Assembly (NCBI GenBank): GCA_016286665.1
Contig: JAEETX010000006.1
Location: 1 to 58,611, forward strand
Source: Oscillospiraceae bacterium
GTDB lineage: Bacteria > Bacillota > Clostridia > Oscillospirales > Oscillospiraceae
Reading direction: 5' to 3'
DNA length: 58,611 nucleotides
In this document: one piece after another, positions 32,327 through 40,505 of the stretch
Layout of the letters: each line of letters opens with the position of its first letter
How positions within the stretch are numbered: position 1 is the stretch's first letter
Notes under the pieces: generated by a model
What the model saw: only the letters and a program-made list of their open reading frames with translations
The model's database searches: none
What the model was told of the DNA's origin: nothing
Position numbers and translations under genes: made by a program

Positions 32327-34861
32327 ATGAAAAAACGGAGAATCTTGGCGATCTGCCTGATCGCGGCGCTTTGCCTCGTGATGATGGCGGGCTGCGGCGG
32401 CAAGAGCGGCGACACGGACAAGGGCGGCGGCAGCACCACCGCAAGCCCCGGCGGCAGCGGCACGAATCCCAGCGCCGCGCCCCAGCAGGACACCTACGTG
32501 TACACCGCAGAGTATGTGCCCATCCAGGGAGACGTGGGCTTCCTCAGCTCCCTGACCTACTGCGACGGCCGCCTCCTCACCAGCACCTACGGCGTCATCG
32601 GCGACAACACCCCCGAGGGCGTGACGCCGGAATACGAGGGGCAGTACGCGGTCTACGGGAACATCTTCTATTGGATCAATCTGGACGGCACCACCGAAAA
32701 GATGGATAAATACGAGCCGATCCAGTATGAGACCGACGTGGAAAACGCCACGGTGACCAGCTTTTCCATGGGCTTCGACGCAGCGCCCGACGGCACCCTC
32801 CGCAACCTGGAGGAGGTCTTTGTCAGCTGGTATGACGGGCCCGAGGACGAGGACGTGGAGATGTACTCCGACGAGTGGTATTCCAAGGGTTATTACGCCT
32901 ATCAGCACAACGAGGAGCACTTCTTCCTCCGCACCCTGGGCAAGGACGGCGCGGAAATCGGCCGCATCGACCTCAGCGCCCTGGAGGAAGGGTCCTCCGG
33001 CGGCATGGGCGGCTTCGGCATGTCCAGCTTCACGGCCGACGAGGCGGGCAACATCTACATGAGCACCGGCTCCTCCGTCATCGTTCTGGATCCCCAGGGC
33101 CAGAAGAAGGGCGAGGTGACCATCGGCGGCGGCGGTTTTGCCTGGATCTCCAATCTGATCCGCCTGCGGGACGGGCGGGTGGCCGCCTCGTTCAACGCCG
33201 GCAGCGGCGACAGGCTGAATGTGATCGACCTGGCTTCCATGCAGTTCAGCAAGACCGAGAGCTATCCCGTGGTGAACGCCACCAACATGAGCATCGGCGG
33301 CGAAAAGAGCGAATACGACTTCTATTATACCAACGGCTCCAACTTCATGGGCTATTCCCTGGAGAAGGGGATCAGCGAAAAGGTCCTCAACTGGATCAAT
33401 GCCGATGTGGACCCCAGCAGCATCAGCACGGCGGTGCTGCTGCCCGACGGGCGCATCGCCACGGTGGAGACCACCTGGTCCAGCGACTTTACCTCCTCCA
33501 ACACCGAGCTGGTGCTGCTGAGCAAGGTCCCCGCCGCCAGCCTGGCGCAGAAGACGGTGCTGACGCTGGCGACCCAGAGCCTGGACTATAATATCCGCAG
33601 CCAGATCGTGAAATTCAACCGCAACAGCCCCGATTTCCGCATCGAGGTGGCGGACTATTCCGAATACAACACCGAGAGCGACGCCAGCGCCGGTCTCACG
33701 AAGCTGAACACGGAGATCCTGGCGGGCAATGTGCCGGACATCATGGATTTGAGCGGCCTCAATGCCAACCAGCTGGGGGCCCGTGGCCTTCTTGCGGATC
33801 TCTATCCTCTGCTGCATGGGGACAGCGAGCTGAACGGCCATGTGTTCGACAGCGCGCTGCGAGCGCTGGAAAGCGACGGCAAGCTCTATCGTACCGCCGC
33901 CAGCTTCAACCTCTATGCCGTTACCGGCGCGGCCAGCGTGGTGGGGGACACGCCGGGCTGGACCCTGAAGGAGTTCGAAGCTGCCCTCAAGACCATGCCC
34001 GAGGGCTGCAAGCCCTTTGCCGAGAGCATCACCCGCAGCACGATCCTCAACGCCTGCCTCAATATGGAGATGGCAAACCTGATCGACTGGAACACCGGCG
34101 AATGCCATTTTGACAGCCAGACCTTCACCGACATCCTGGAGTTTGCGGCCATGTTCCCCGCCACCTATGAGAGCGAGGGCGGCTTCGGCTTCGGTTTCGG
34201 CTTCGGCGGGAACAACGGTCCTACCGAGGAAGAACGGATCGCCGCCGGCCAGCAAATGCTGTCTCTGAGCTGGCTCACCAGCTTCGACAGCTTCCAGACC
34301 TACAACAATATGTTCGGCGGAGACGCCACCTACATCGGCTTCCCCACCTCCCAGGGCGTGGGCAATGCCCTTTGGTTCCAGGACAGCGGCTATGCCATCA
34401 GCGCGAAATGCGCCTATAAGGATGCTGCCTGGCAGTTCCTGCGCCTCCTTTTCTCCAAGGACTACCAGAGCACCGTCACTTCCTTCGGCGGCTTCCCCAC
34501 CAACCGTGATCTCTTTATGGAGAAGCTCACCGACGCCATGACGCCGGAATACATGAAGGATGAAAACGGCAATTACCTTCTGGACGAGAACGGTCAGCGC
34601 ATCGAGCAGCCCCGCAACAGCGGCTTCGGTTTCGGCTTCGGCTTCGGCGGCGGCGCGGAGATTTATGCCCTGACCCAGGAGCAGGGGGATGAAGTGATGG
34701 CCCTGATGGAGGGGACGGACCGGGTCTGGAATTCCGATACCGCCATCCTGGACACCATCACCGCGGAGAGCGAAGCCTTCTTCGCCGGGCAGAAGTCCGC
34801 CCAGGAGGTCGCAAAGCTCATCCAGAGCAAACTGACGATTTATGTAAACGAACAGAGATAA
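32327..34861 (+). CDS. Large extracellular solute-binding lipoprotein with Gly-Phe runs
   Basis: An 844-residue lipoprotein (lipobox MAGC, Cys23; AGGGAGG before the ATG). Residues about 50-400 look like repeated beta blades (TADEAGNIYMSTGSSVIVLDPQG; DGRIATVETTW), i.e. a beta-propeller. Residues about 400-844 match family 1 ABC solute-binding proteins (VLTLATQSLDYNIRSQIVKFNRNSPDFRIEV; LNTEILAGNVPDIMDLSG; WQFLRLLFSKDYQS; GFPTNRDLF). Runs of alternating Gly-Phe occur at 618-628 and 766-776, with a related Gly-rich stretch near 226. It probably captures a carbohydrate or glycan for the permeases that follow within five bases. The fused propeller is unusual. Confidence 0.85.
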   Translation: MKKRRILAICLIAALCLVMMAGCGGKSGDTDKGGGSTTASPGGSGTNPSAAPQQDTYVYTAEYVPIQGDVGFLSSLTYCDGRLLTSTYGVIGDNTPEGVTPEYEGQYAVYGNIFYWINLDGTTEKMDKYEPIQYETDVENATVTSFSMGFDAAPDGTLRNLEEVFVSWYDGPEDEDVEMYSDEWYSKGYYAYQHNEEHFFLRTLGKDGAEIGRIDLSALEEGSSGGMGGFGMSSFTADEAGNIYMSTGSSVIVLDPQGQKKGEVTIGGGGFAWISNLIRLRDGRVAASFNAGSGDRLNVIDLASMQFSKTESYPVVNATNMSIGGEKSEYDFYYTNGSNFMGYSLEKGISEKVLNWINADVDPSSISTAVLLPDGRIATVETTWSSDFTSSNTELVLLSKVPAASLAQKTVLTLATQSLDYNIRSQIVKFNRNSPDFRIEVADYSEYNTESDASAGLTKLNTEILAGNVPDIMDLSGLNANQLGARGLLADLYPLLHGDSELNGHVFDSALRALESDGKLYRTAASFNLYAVTGAASVVGDTPGWTLKEFEAALKTMPEGCKPFAESITRSTILNACLNMEMANLIDWNTGECHFDSQTFTDILEFAAMFPATYESEGGFGFGFGFGGNNGPTEEERIAAGQQMLSLSWLTSFDSFQTYNNMFGGDATYIGFPTSQGVGNALWFQDSGYAISAKCAYKDAAWQFLRLLFSKDYQSTVTSFGGFPTNRDLFMEKLTDAMTPEYMKDENGNYLLDENGQRIEQPRNSGFGFGFGFGGGAEIYALTQEQGDEVMALMEGTDRVWNSDTAILDTITAESEAFFAGQKSAQEVAKLIQSKLTIYVNEQR

Positions 34862-34865
34862 GGAA

Positions 34866-35849
34866 ATGCTTTCGAAAACGAAAAGAACCGAAAAGGCAAA
34901 TCCGGGAACCGAAAGGGTCAAAAAGGCAAGATCGGGGACGGGAAGACGGGAACGGGAAAGGATCAGGTCGAAGACGGGCAGAAAGGAAAGGGTCAAGGAT
35001 TTCCTGCGGAGCCTGTGTTTCCTCTGCCCCAGCTTCCTGGGCGTCTGCCTGTTCTTCATCGTCCCCTTCGCGGTGGTGGTGAAGTATGCGCTGACGGATT
35101 CCTCCGCCGCCGACGCGGTGTTCGTGGGCATCGATAACTTCAAAAAGCTCATGACCAACGCGGCCTTCAAGCTGGCGGCGAAGAACACCCTGACCTTTTC
35201 CGCCGCCGCGGTGCCCCTGAGCGTCATCCTGGCCATCGTGCTGGCCCTGATGCTGGAGAGCCGCATCCCCATGAAAAGCGCTTTCCGCTCCTTTTTCCTC
35301 AGCCCCATGATGGTTCCCGTGGCCTCCATCGTTCTGATCTGGCAGGTGCTGTTCAACTTCAACGGCAGCTTCAATGTCCTCATCGAGGCGACAGGGGGCA
35401 AGGCCATCGACTGGCTCAATTCGGACTATGCCCAGCTGGTGGTCATCCTCCTGTTCCTATGGAAAAACCTGGGCTACAACATGATCCTTTTCATGTCCGG
35501 CCTCCACAACATCCCCAAGGAGCTGCTGGAGTATGCCGACGTGGAGGGGGCCTCGGAATGGTATAAGTTCTGGGCCATCAAGCTGCGGTATCTGAGCCCC
35601 ACGGTGCTTTTCGTCACCATCCTGAGCCTCATCAATTCCTTCAAAATCTTCCGCGAGGTCTATCTTCTGGCGGGCAACTATCCCTACCAGGGGCTCTACA
35701 CCCTACAGCACTTCATGAACAACATGTTCAACTCCCTGGATTATCAGAAGCTCTCCGCCGCCGCCATCATCATGGCCGTGGTCATGATCGTTCTCATCGC
35801 TTTCCTGTTTATGATCGAGAACTGGTTCGGAAAGGATGTGGAGGGATGA
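34866..35849 (+). CDS. Carbohydrate ABC transporter permease (MalF/UgpA type)
   Basis: A 327-residue permease with six membrane helices and the EAA loop EYADVEGASEWYKFWAI in the last third, where the ATPase normally docks. The first 47 residues are a very basic, low-complexity tail (Lys, Arg, Gly, Glu, Thr) encoded by a purine-rich, degenerate repeat in the DNA; ordinary family members lack it. An internal start after the tail cannot be excluded. It overlaps the second permease by ATGA. Together they would form the channel for the lipoprotein's ligand. Confidence 0.9.
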   Translation: MLSKTKRTEKANPGTERVKKARSGTGRRERERIRSKTGRKERVKDFLRSLCFLCPSFLGVCLFFIVPFAVVVKYALTDSSAADAVFVGIDNFKKLMTNAAFKLAAKNTLTFSAAAVPLSVILAIVLALMLESRIPMKSAFRSFFLSPMMVPVASIVLIWQVLFNFNGSFNVLIEATGGKAIDWLNSDYAQLVVILLFLWKNLGYNMILFMSGLHNIPKELLEYADVEGASEWYKFWAIKLRYLSPTVLFVTILSLINSFKIFREVYLLAGNYPYQGLYTLQHFMNNMFNSLDYQKLSAAAIIMAVVMIVLIAFLFMIENWFGKDVEG

Positions 35850-36739
35850 AGAAAAGGCGAAGCAGGCGGAAAAACCGCTATTTCAGCCGCGGGGTCATGT
35901 TCCTGCTCTGCGCCGTTTTTGCGGTGCTGTTCCTGGCCCCCACGGTGCTCACCATCACCAACTCCTTCATGACCGAGTCGGAGATCAATTCCAACTACGG
36001 CATGGTCTTTTCCACCACCACCGGCGGCTATGTGTCGGAGCACGTGAACCTGAAATTCATTCCGGACAAGGTGACGGTCAGCCAGTATATCACCGGCCTG
36101 GTCCGAAGCCCGGAATACCTGATGAAATTCTGGAACAGCGTGATCCTGACGGTGCCCATCGTTTTCCTGCAGGTGGCGGTGGCCTCCGTGGCGGCCTACA
36201 GCTTCACCCGATGGCGGGGGAAGATCCGCAGCGGCATCTTCTTCTTTTATGTCATCCTGATGCTGATGCCCTACCAGGTCACCCTGGTGCCCAACTATCT
36301 GGTAGCGGAACGGCTGGGCGTGCTGAACACCCGATGGAGCATCATCCTGCCGGGCATGTTCGCCCCCTTCAGCGTGTTCCTGCTGACGAAGTACATGCGG
36401 CGCATCCCCTATGCCCTCATCGAGGCCGCCAAGATCGACGGCTGCGGCGAGTGGCAGACCTTCACGCGCATCTGCCTGCCCCAGTGCCGGGCGGCGCTGT
36501 GCAGCATCGCCATCCTGGTGTTCATCGACTACTGGAACATGGTCGAGCAGCCGCTGGTCCTGCTGAACGACGCGGAGATGCAGCCCCTGAGCGTTTATCT
36601 CAGCACCATCAATTCCGGCGAGATCGGTCTCGCCTTCGCCATGGCAACGGTCTATATGTTCCCGTCCCTCCTCATCTTCCTGGCCGGTGAGAGCTATCTG
36701 ATGGAGGGCATCACACATTCCGGCAGTATTAAGGGGTAA
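35846..36739 (+). CDS. Carbohydrate ABC transporter permease (MalG/UgpE type)
   Basis: A 297-residue permease with six predicted helices and the EAA motif EAAKIDGCGEWQTFTRICLPQC. The large first extracytoplasmic loop (about residues 35-95) is typical of MalG-like subunits. It is the partner of the upstream permease. No ATP-binding protein is encoded in the operon; a shared MsmX-type ATPase elsewhere in the genome is the likely energy source, which is inference. The adaptor gene follows after six bases. Confidence 0.92.
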   Translation: MKKRRSRRKNRYFSRGVMFLLCAVFAVLFLAPTVLTITNSFMTESEINSNYGMVFSTTTGGYVSEHVNLKFIPDKVTVSQYITGLVRSPEYLMKFWNSVILTVPIVFLQVAVASVAAYSFTRWRGKIRSGIFFFYVILMLMPYQVTLVPNYLVAERLGVLNTRWSIILPGMFAPFSVFLLTKYMRRIPYALIEAAKIDGCGEWQTFTRICLPQCRAALCSIAILVFIDYWNMVEQPLVLLNDAEMQPLSVYLSTINSGEIGLAFAMATVYMFPSLLIFLAGESYLMEGITHSGSIKG

Positions 36740-36745
36740 CGAATC

Positions 36746-39364
36746 ATGGAAGAAGAAAAGAAGAAAAAAAGAGGTTGGGTCAAGGACGCCGCCATCATTT
36801 TCCTGGCGGTGCTGCTGGTGCTGACCTTCTTTTCCAACACCATCCTCAACCGCTCCCTTCCCGAGGTAGCCACGGTCTACGTGCAGGAGGGGACCATCAC
36901 CTCCAAGGTCCGGGGCACCGGCACCGTGACGGCGCGGGAAAACTATGAGGTCACCATCGAGCAGACCCGCAAGGTGCAGAGCGTGCTTGCGCGGGTGGGG
37001 GACGAGGTAAATGTGGGCGACGTGCTCTTTACCCTCCAGCCCGGCGACAGCGACGAGCTGGAAAACGCGCAGAAGGACCTGAAGAACGCCGAGCGGCGGT
37101 ATCAGGACTGGCTGCTGGACCTGACGAAAGCGGATTATTCCTCTTATGACCGGAACATCGCCGACGCCAGGGACGCGCTGGAAGAAGCGCGGGAGGACCT
37201 GGCGAAGACGGAGATCACCGAGGAAGAACTGCGGAAATTCGAGGAGAAGCACGCGGAGATCGACGCCCAGATCGAAAAGCTGAAGGCGCAGAAGGAAGAA
37301 CTGGCTGCGAAAAAGGAGGAGCTGGAGGCGGAGAAGGCAGCGCTGGAAGCGCAGCTGCCCGGCCTGCAGGCGAAAATCGACGCGCAGCAGACCGTGGTGG
37401 ATTCCAGCAGCGAGAGCGTGGATGAGCTGGACACCCGCTCCGGCACCCTTCGGGAGCTGGAGCTGCAGATGCGCCAGCTGGAGGAGGAGCTCCACCAGAA
37501 GGAGGTCCTGATCCGGGAGCGTACGGACGCGCTGGCAAAGGCCCAGGAGGAGGCCGAAGCCGTCCGGGCCGAACAGCAGAAAGCAGTGGATAAAGCCCAG
37601 GACGCCTACGACGAGGTGGACAAGGAGATCAACGAGAAATTCGGCAATCATCAGGATGTGGATCACGCCCCGGTGGAGGCCGCCTGGGACGCTTATCAGG
37701 ACGCCAAGCTCCGGGAGCGGGATGTGGAGAAGGAGCTGGAGGTCGCCAGAGTCGTTTATAAGGACGACTATCAGGACCTTGTCCGGGAAGCCTCTTACCT
37801 GGAATATGAAGCCCAGGCCTCCGATATCCTGGCAGCCGAGGAGGCCAGATACCGCACCAGACGAGGGCTGGGGCCCTACGAGATTCTGACGCAGGAGGAA
37901 CAGGCGGAGATCATGGCGGAGGCCCTGCCGCTGATGGAAAAACGGCTGGGCAGTCGGGACAACTATGTGGCTTCCCGCCTGGACCTCTATCTTCCCGCCG
38001 CTGCGGAGAAGCACGCGGCCGACGCCATGGGCATGGCCTATCAGCGGATCAAAGCTGCGGAGGACGACCTGACCAAAGCGCAGGACGCCTCGGACGTTGC
38101 CTATGAGGCCTATGAGAAGGCCAAGAAGGAATATGAGGAAAAGCTTTCCGAGGACCATGAGTTCGGTGATCTGGACCGGAAACGCTCCCGCTGCAAGACC
38201 CTGATCGAGCGGGCGCAGGCCGCTATGGACGAAGCGATGGCGCCCCTGAATGCCGCCGTGAAGGAAGCGGAGCAGGCCCTGGAGCAGGCGAAGACCGAAA
38301 AGACGAACATCGATAACGATATCTCCGATCTGAATTTCCGTATCAATCAGATCAATACAGGCGATCTGACGGACCGGAAAACCTGGCTCGACGAGGAAAA
38401 GCAGAAGTTGGCGGAAATGAAAGGCGATCTGGAGGAAGCCAAGTCCAAGATCGAAACGCTGAAGTCGGACATTGAAAGGGCCGAGTCGGACATGGAAAGG
38501 GCCGATTCGGATATCGAAACCACCGACGCCGGCCATGAAAAGCTGGACGCAGACCTGGAGGCCCGGAGGGACGAGGTCAAGCGCGCCCAGGACAACGTGA
38601 AATCCAAGGAGCGGACGCTGGAGGACGAAGTACGCCGCCTCAATCAGCAGAAGGAGAGCGACGGCAAGCAGCAGATCCGCGACAGCATCACCCAGCAGGA
38701 TTATCTGGACGAGATCGATAAATGCAAGGCCAGGGTGGAAGAACTCTCCAGCAGCGACAACGCCACGGAGGTCCGGGCCAACGTAGCCGGCAAGGTGCAG
38801 GAGCTGAATGTCAGCGCGGGCCACAAGGCGGAGGCAAACCAGGTGCTCGCCACCATCGAAGTGCCGGACCTGGGCTACAGCATGAACTTCTCCGTCACCA
38901 CGGAGCAGGCCCGGCGTCTGAAGGTGGGGGACAGCGCCACCGTTTCCAACTACTACTGGGGCAGCCAGATCGTGGCGACGCTTGTTTCCATCCAGACCGA
39001 TCCCCAGAATCCCCAGGGCAGCCGCATTTTGAACTTCGACGTCACCGGTGACGTGACGGCAGGCAACAGCCTCACCATCTCCATCGGCGAGCGGAACGCC
39101 AACTATGACATGGTGGTGCCCAACAGCGCCGTGCGCAGCGATACCAACGGCTCCTTCGTGCTCATGATCACGGCCAAGAACAGCCCCCTGGGCAACCGCT
39201 ACTTCGCCACGAGGGTCAATGTGGAGGTCGTCGCCTCCGACGAACAGTACAGCGCCATTTCCGGCGCCATCGAAGCCTATGACAGCGTCATTACCACCGC
39301 CAGCCGCAACGCCCCCATCGCCAGCGGGGATCAGGTGCGCCTGGCCGACTCCAACAACGGATGA
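36746..39364 (+). CDS. HlyD-like membrane fusion adaptor with a giant coiled coil
   Basis: An 872-residue adaptor: basic cytoplasmic tail, one membrane helix (about 13-32), first half of a lipoyl-like domain (TVYVQEGTITSKVRGTGTV to VGDVLFTLQPGD, about 42-95), a Lys/Glu/Ala-rich coiled coil of some 550 residues, the second lipoyl half (NATEVRANVAGKVQELNVSAG, about 670-690), then a beta-barrel and membrane-proximal region. Around residues 345-440 the heptads break (YRTRRGLGPYEIL), probably the hairpin tip. Ordinary adaptors have coiled coils several times shorter. In a Gram-positive it could reach across the wall. It follows sugar-permease genes, an unexpected setting. Confidence 0.85.
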   Translation: MEEEKKKKRGWVKDAAIIFLAVLLVLTFFSNTILNRSLPEVATVYVQEGTITSKVRGTGTVTARENYEVTIEQTRKVQSVLARVGDEVNVGDVLFTLQPGDSDELENAQKDLKNAERRYQDWLLDLTKADYSSYDRNIADARDALEEAREDLAKTEITEEELRKFEEKHAEIDAQIEKLKAQKEELAAKKEELEAEKAALEAQLPGLQAKIDAQQTVVDSSSESVDELDTRSGTLRELELQMRQLEEELHQKEVLIRERTDALAKAQEEAEAVRAEQQKAVDKAQDAYDEVDKEINEKFGNHQDVDHAPVEAAWDAYQDAKLRERDVEKELEVARVVYKDDYQDLVREASYLEYEAQASDILAAEEARYRTRRGLGPYEILTQEEQAEIMAEALPLMEKRLGSRDNYVASRLDLYLPAAAEKHAADAMGMAYQRIKAAEDDLTKAQDASDVAYEAYEKAKKEYEEKLSEDHEFGDLDRKRSRCKTLIERAQAAMDEAMAPLNAAVKEAEQALEQAKTEKTNIDNDISDLNFRINQINTGDLTDRKTWLDEEKQKLAEMKGDLEEAKSKIETLKSDIERAESDMERADSDIETTDAGHEKLDADLEARRDEVKRAQDNVKSKERTLEDEVRRLNQQKESDGKQQIRDSITQQDYLDEIDKCKARVEELSSSDNATEVRANVAGKVQELNVSAGHKAEANQVLATIEVPDLGYSMNFSVTTEQARRLKVGDSATVSNYYWGSQIVATLVSIQTDPQNPQGSRILNFDVTGDVTAGNSLTISIGERNANYDMVVPNSAVRSDTNGSFVLMITAKNSPLGNRYFATRVNVEVVASDEQYSAISGAIEAYDSVITTASRNAPIASGDQVRLADSNNG

Positions 39365-40422
39365 AAAAGCGCACATTCATCACCGTTTCTCTGATCCTCT
39401 GCGGACTGATGCTGCTCATGGCCGTCGCCTGCCTTGTCGCCAGGAGCGTTCTGGCCGGCAGCCAGCAGAGCCAGAAGCAGGCCGAGCGCTGGGCGGGGGA
39501 GAGCGGAGAGCGGTTCATGCAGTACACCTGCTTCTTCACCCAGGACGCGCTGAAGGACCTGGAAAGCGTCTTCGCACTCCGGCAGAAATACCTTGACAGC
39601 TTTGCGGAAGCGGACCTGGAGGCCGAACCCGGCGGCAGCCTCTACTGCGACGCCTGGAGCACCACCGGCTCGGTCAAGATCAATTCGGAGCACGGCAATG
39701 CCACCACGGCCGTGGTGGCGGTGGGGGGCAGCTTCTTTGATTTCCACCCCCTGACCCTGCGCAGCGGTGTTTATCTCCGCCAGAGCGACGTGAACAAGGA
39801 CCGGGTGGTGCTGGACGAGGTGCTGGCCTGGATGCTCTTCGGCAGCCCCGACGTCGCGGGGATGCAGGTGGATATCAGCGGCAGGCCCTATGTGGTCGCC
39901 GGCGTGGTGCAGCGGGAGTCCGACAAGGCGACGAAGCTATTCGCCGAGGACGGGCCCATGCTCTACATCCCCTTCGAGAGCTGGCTGAATCTCAATTCCC
40001 GCGCGGGCATCGACTGCTATGAGGCGGTGCTGCCCGAGCCGGTGGACGGCTTCACCCAGACCGTGCTGGAGACGAACTACAGCGTGGGGGATGGGGTGCT
40101 GCAGCGGAACACCGATCGCTTTTCCCTTTCGGCTTCCGTCGCACAGATGAAGAAATTCGGCACCCGCGGCGTGCGCACCAGCCCCGCCGTCCTGCCCTAC
40201 TGGGAGAATGCGGCCCGCTATGTGGAGGATTGGTGCACGCTCCTGGCGTTCCTCGCCATGCTGCTGCTGATCTACCCGGCCATCTGTGCTCTGGTCGCTT
40301 TCGTCTTCGGCTGGATCGTACTGAGAAAACAGCTCATCAAGCATCTGCCGGGCTTCGTTTCCAAGGTGGGGGACAAGCTCTACGCCTTCTCCGGCAAATT
40401 CTACAAGGGCAAGCGGGATTAA
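39361..40422 (+). CDS. Membrane protein resembling a half MacB/FtsX permease
   Basis: A 353-residue protein with an N-terminal membrane helix (about 6-30), a large extracytoplasmic domain, a second helix (LLAFLAMLLLIYPAICALVAFVFGWIVL, about 295-322) and a short basic tail. The outside domain has the look of a MacB periplasmic core (VVLDEVLAWMLFGSPDVAGMQVDISGRPYVVAGVV). A complete MacB/FtsX permease has four helices, so this is a two-helix variant, and no ATPase partner is present. ATGA overlap with the adaptor shows joint translation. Function unknown; it may be an adaptor partner without transport activity. Confidence 0.7.
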   Translation: MKKRTFITVSLILCGLMLLMAVACLVARSVLAGSQQSQKQAERWAGESGERFMQYTCFFTQDALKDLESVFALRQKYLDSFAEADLEAEPGGSLYCDAWSTTGSVKINSEHGNATTAVVAVGGSFFDFHPLTLRSGVYLRQSDVNKDRVVLDEVLAWMLFGSPDVAGMQVDISGRPYVVAGVVQRESDKATKLFAEDGPMLYIPFESWLNLNSRAGIDCYEAVLPEPVDGFTQTVLETNYSVGDGVLQRNTDRFSLSASVAQMKKFGTRGVRTSPAVLPYWENAARYVEDWCTLLAFLAMLLLIYPAICALVAFVFGWIVLRKQLIKHLPGFVSKVGDKLYAFSGKFYKGKRD

Positions 40423-40446
40423 AGGAATAACGCGGAACAACAAACA

Positions 40447-40484
40447 AAAAACCGGCAAGGGATCGTCGTCCCTTGCCGGTTTTT
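40447..40484. terminator. Bidirectional terminator
   Basis: Perfect 16-base inverted repeat (40447-40462 and 40469-40484), with A run and T run, between the transporter operon (plus) and the stalk-domain protein (minus). Confidence 0.92.
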
Positions 40485-40505
40485 CAATGGAATGGGGTGT
40501 TCGTA

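Noticed and set aside
32165..39376. Two minus-strand open frames of over 1000 codons opposite the transporter operon
   Set aside because: Composition rich in His, Gly, Ala and Arg, no signal or domain; plus-strand genes are clearly real.
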